From: Pseudanabaena frigida
Lineage (GTDB): Bacteria; Cyanobacteriota; Cyanobacteriia; Pseudanabaenales; Pseudanabaenaceae
Reading direction: 5' to 3'
Length of the DNA: 64,000 nucleotides
Assembly: GCA_003242085.1 (NCBI GenBank)
Contig: QBML01000004.1
Span: forward strand, 62,001 to 126,000
Part shown: piece after piece, positions 61,763 through 64,000 of the stretch
How positions within the stretch are numbered: the stretch's first letter is position 1
Layout: every line of letters begins with the position of its first letter
Notes under the pieces: model-generated
Told to the model about the DNA's origin: nothing
Databases searched by the model: none
The model's input: only the letters and a program-made list of their open reading frames with translations
Translations under genes and position numbers: made by a program

Positions 61763-64000
61763 ATGACTTCAATCGAACAAACCCACCCCACATTTTTACT
61801 CGTTGACGGACATTCCCTTGCGTTTCGTGCATTTTATGCCTTTGGTAAACATCCAGAAGGCGGCTTGCGAACCTCGACAGGAATCCCCACTAGCATTTGT
61901 TTTGGCTTCTTGAAAGCATTAATAGAGATGCTTGATCGCGAAAAACCCACTGCCGTAGCGATCGCTTTTGACCTCGCTACACCGACATTTCGCCATGAGA
62001 TTGACGATACTTACAAGGCAAATCGTTCGGAAACCCCTGAAAGTTTTATTCCCGATATCCAGAACTTACAGAAAGTATTAGCTGCGATGAATCTGCCAGC
62101 GATTACTCAGGCTGGTTTTGAGGCGGATGATGTGTTGGGGACGTTATCTCAGGCGGCGAGTGCTGAGGGTTACACGGTGAAGATTTTAAGCGGCGATCGC
62201 GATTTATTTCAGCTAATTGATGCAGATAAGCGAATTTCGGTGTTGAACATCGGACAAAAAGACAAGATTGTTGAATATCACGCCGATCAGGTAAAAGAGA
62301 GATTGGGGGTATTGCCTACACAAGTAGTAGACTATAAGGCACTCTGCGGTGATGCTTCGGATAATATTCCTGGGGTGCGCGGTATTGGTGAGAAGACCGC
62401 AATTAAACTAATAGAAGAATATGGCAACTTAGAGAATGTTTTAGCAGCATTGCCGAAAATGAAGGGAGCCGTTAAAACTAAACTGGAGCAGGGGATTGAA
62501 GCTGCTAGACATTCTCAGTTTATGGCGACAATTAAAACTGATGTACCGCTTCCGATCGCGATCGCTGATTGTCAATTAACAGGTTTTGATACCACAGAGT
62601 TAATTCCTTTATTGGAAGAGCTTGAGCTTAAAGCTTTTGTGAATAGGGTTGATCAGATTCAGGCAAAGTTGTCAGGGAATTATGAGAAGAAGCCCTCACC
62701 CCCAGCCCCTCTCCCAAAGGGCGAGGGGAGCAAGATGTCGGCTCAGAATGTAGAAGACGAGGAGTTGTGGTTTGATTTTGCTAAGCAGGAAACTGATCAG
62801 GCGATCGCAGCGACCGCTTCGTTAAAACTGGATGTGCAGATTATCGACACGATCACCAAATTAGAAAAGTTGTGCGAAACTCTTAGTAGCAAACAACCGA
62901 CGGCTTGGGATACGGAAACATCGGCACTAAATCCCTTTGAAGCGGAATTAGTGGGAATTGGTTGCTGTTGGGGTGACTCGATTAGTGAGATTGCTTATAT
63001 CCCTTTGAGTCATAATTCAGGACAAAATCTGCAATGGGAAGAGGTGAGAGAAATTCTTAAGCCTATTCTTGAAGATGCTAGTTATCCGAAATACTTACAG
63101 AATGCTAAGTTCGATCGCTTAATGTTTAAGGCGGCAGGAATTGAACTTGCAGGTGTGGTATTCGATACGATGATTGCTAGTTATGCGATCGATCCAGAGG
63201 CAAGTCATAAACTGGATGATTTGGCGATGGAATTGCTACAAATTCGTACTGTCAGTTATAAAACGCTAGTTGGTAAGCGCAAATCGATCGCCGAAGTTGA
63301 GATTCCATTGGTAGCTCAGTATTGCGGTATGGATACCTATATCACCTATCACATTAGACCGATTTTACAAGAGCAATTAACTGCGGTTCCCGAACTTTGG
63401 GATTTGTTCCACAATGTGGAGATGCCTTTAGAACCAATCCTTGCGGAAATGGAATGGCGTGGTATTAGGATCGATAAAGAATATTTAAGTATTTTCTCGC
63501 AGGAATTAGAAAAAGATTTAGATGCTTTAGAGATTGCTGCCCATCAACAAGCAGGAAAGAAATTTAATCTTAATTCACCTAAGCAGTTGAGTGAAATTTT
63601 AGAAGAAAAGCTCGGCAAAAAATTTACTGATAAATCACGCAAAAGCAAGACAGGCTATTCTACTGATGTTACTGTTCTTAACAAATTGGAAGGTGAAGAT
63701 CCTCTGATTGACACGATCCTCGAAAACCGTACCCTTGCGAAGCTTAAGTCTACTTATGTTGATGCTTTACCATCGCTGATTCAGCCTAAGACTGGGCGCG
63801 TGCATACTGATTTTAATCAAACTGTCGCTTCGACTGGGCGTTTGAGTAGTTCTAATCCTAACTTGCAAAATATTCCCATTCGGACAGCATTTAGTAAGCG
63901 CATTAGAGCAGGTTTCTTACCTGAAGAAGGTTGGATACTGATGGCGGCTGATTATTCGCAAATTGAACTGCGAATTCTTGCCCACTTGAGCCAAGAGCCT
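61763..64000 (+). CDS. polA: DNA polymerase I, partial at the window end
   Basis: 746 codons are visible. The N-terminal 5'-3' exonuclease (VDGHSLAFRAFYAF, EADDVLGTL, GDASDNIPGVRGIG) is followed by a linker carrying a repeat-encoded peptide. A 3'-5' exonuclease domain keeps its acidic residues (DTET, NAKFD, YCGMD), so proofreading is probable. The polymerase domain runs to motif A (DYSQIELRILAHLSQEP), where the window stops. Used in repair and Okazaki-fragment processing. Confidence 0.96.
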   Translation, partial: MTSIEQTHPTFLLVDGHSLAFRAFYAFGKHPEGGLRTSTGIPTSICFGFLKALIEMLDREKPTAVAIAFDLATPTFRHEIDDTYKANRSETPESFIPDIQNLQKVLAAMNLPAITQAGFEADDVLGTLSQAASAEGYTVKILSGDRDLFQLIDADKRISVLNIGQKDKIVEYHADQVKERLGVLPTQVVDYKALCGDASDNIPGVRGIGEKTAIKLIEEYGNLENVLAALPKMKGAVKTKLEQGIEAARHSQFMATIKTDVPLPIAIADCQLTGFDTTELIPLLEELELKAFVNRVDQIQAKLSGNYEKKPSPPAPLPKGEGSKMSAQNVEDEELWFDFAKQETDQAIAATASLKLDVQIIDTITKLEKLCETLSSKQPTAWDTETSALNPFEAELVGIGCCWGDSISEIAYIPLSHNSGQNLQWEEVREILKPILEDASYPKYLQNAKFDRLMFKAAGIELAGVVFDTMIASYAIDPEASHKLDDLAMELLQIRTVSYKTLVGKRKSIAEVEIPLVAQYCGMDTYITYHIRPILQEQLTAVPELWDLFHNVEMPLEPILAEMEWRGIRIDKEYLSIFSQELEKDLDALEIAAHQQAGKKFNLNSPKQLSEILEEKLGKKFTDKSRKSKTGYSTDVTVLNKLEGEDPLIDTILENRTLAKLKSTYVDALPSLIQPKTGRVHTDFNQTVASTGRLSSSNPNLQNIPIRTAFSKRIRAGFLPEEGWILMAADYSQIELRILAHLSQEP
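62693..62728. repeat. Palindromic repeat inside polA
   Basis: CCCTCACCCCCAGCCCCTC and the following bases form a C-rich then G-rich near-palindrome (62706-62715 with 62719-62728, loop AAA, one mismatch). In frame it encodes the PSPPAPLPKGEG stretch in the linker between the two exonuclease domains. This sequence type is, from memory, a widespread dispersed repeat in bacteria, often found between genes. Confidence 0.8.

Overview
The window comes from a cyanobacterial chromosome, most likely a Pseudanabaena-like organism. The octamer GCGATCGC (HIP1) recurs in genes and gaps. Several products are typical of cyanobacteria: an SLH-OprB porin, a LabA-type NYN protein, phytochrome-type GAF domains, and an ACT-domain malic enzyme. 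The genus is an inference from overall character. The phylum is well supported.

Layout. 1-10.5 kb: two Rossmann-fold reductases, hemB with a pentapeptide-repeat gene, a secreted TPR protein, a 1464-residue GAF/PAS/GGDEF protein and a GH10-like secreted protein. 10.5-17.7 kb: corA, rsmE, a YjbQ-family gene, yvcK, an RsbW-like ATPase, a small membrane protein, a class A penicillin-binding protein and a stand-alone hisE. 17.7-21.9 kb: the secE-nusG-rplK-rplA-rplJ-rplL block on the minus strand, preceded by tRNA-Trp and rplS. 22-28.4 kb: mnmD, ilvD, a lipoprotein, tadA, metG and a LabA-like gene. 28.7-32.9 kb: rpsM-rpsK-rpoA-rplQ-truA-rplM-rpsI. 33-38.7 kb: porin, a secreted unknown, an ABC1/UbiB-family kinase and gcvT. 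38.8-41.9 kb: an accessory patch with a GmrSD-like DUF262/DUF1524 protein, a Phd/YefM-type antitoxin, and vapC and YgiT-type genes interrupted by in-frame stops. 41.9-50.5 kb: PP2C phosphatase, fbp, a leuC-family gene, a nuclease-like/HEPN-like protein, malic enzyme, an MFS carrier and recO. 50.7-61.7 kb: a phytochrome-type GAF protein, ABC-2 permease, zinc peptidase, CDF transporter, a MacAB-like efflux trio, an AlgX/AlgI-like polysaccharide acetylation pair and a sulfurtransferase. The window ends inside polA.

The most unusual feature is not a gene. About twenty intergenic gaps carry very long, nearly perfect hairpins (up to 34 bp of uninterrupted stem), often with a three-base loop. Their stem sequences differ, but several share inner GGCGC-type cores and outer AAAACCC/GGGTTTT or TATAGCCA/TGGCTATA segments. 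Many serve as terminators, and in about ten genes the stop codon lies inside a stem arm. Four of them (near 1.35, 25.68, 54.35 and 60.79 kb) lie between divergent genes, where no terminator is expected, which suggests a dispersed fold-back element family. Other points of note are a repeat-encoded peptide inside polA, an insertion in ribosomal protein L17, a possible rpmJ relic, and a Yfr1-type sRNA pairing site at the porin translation start.

All calls come from reading the sequence and from family knowledge. No database search was run.
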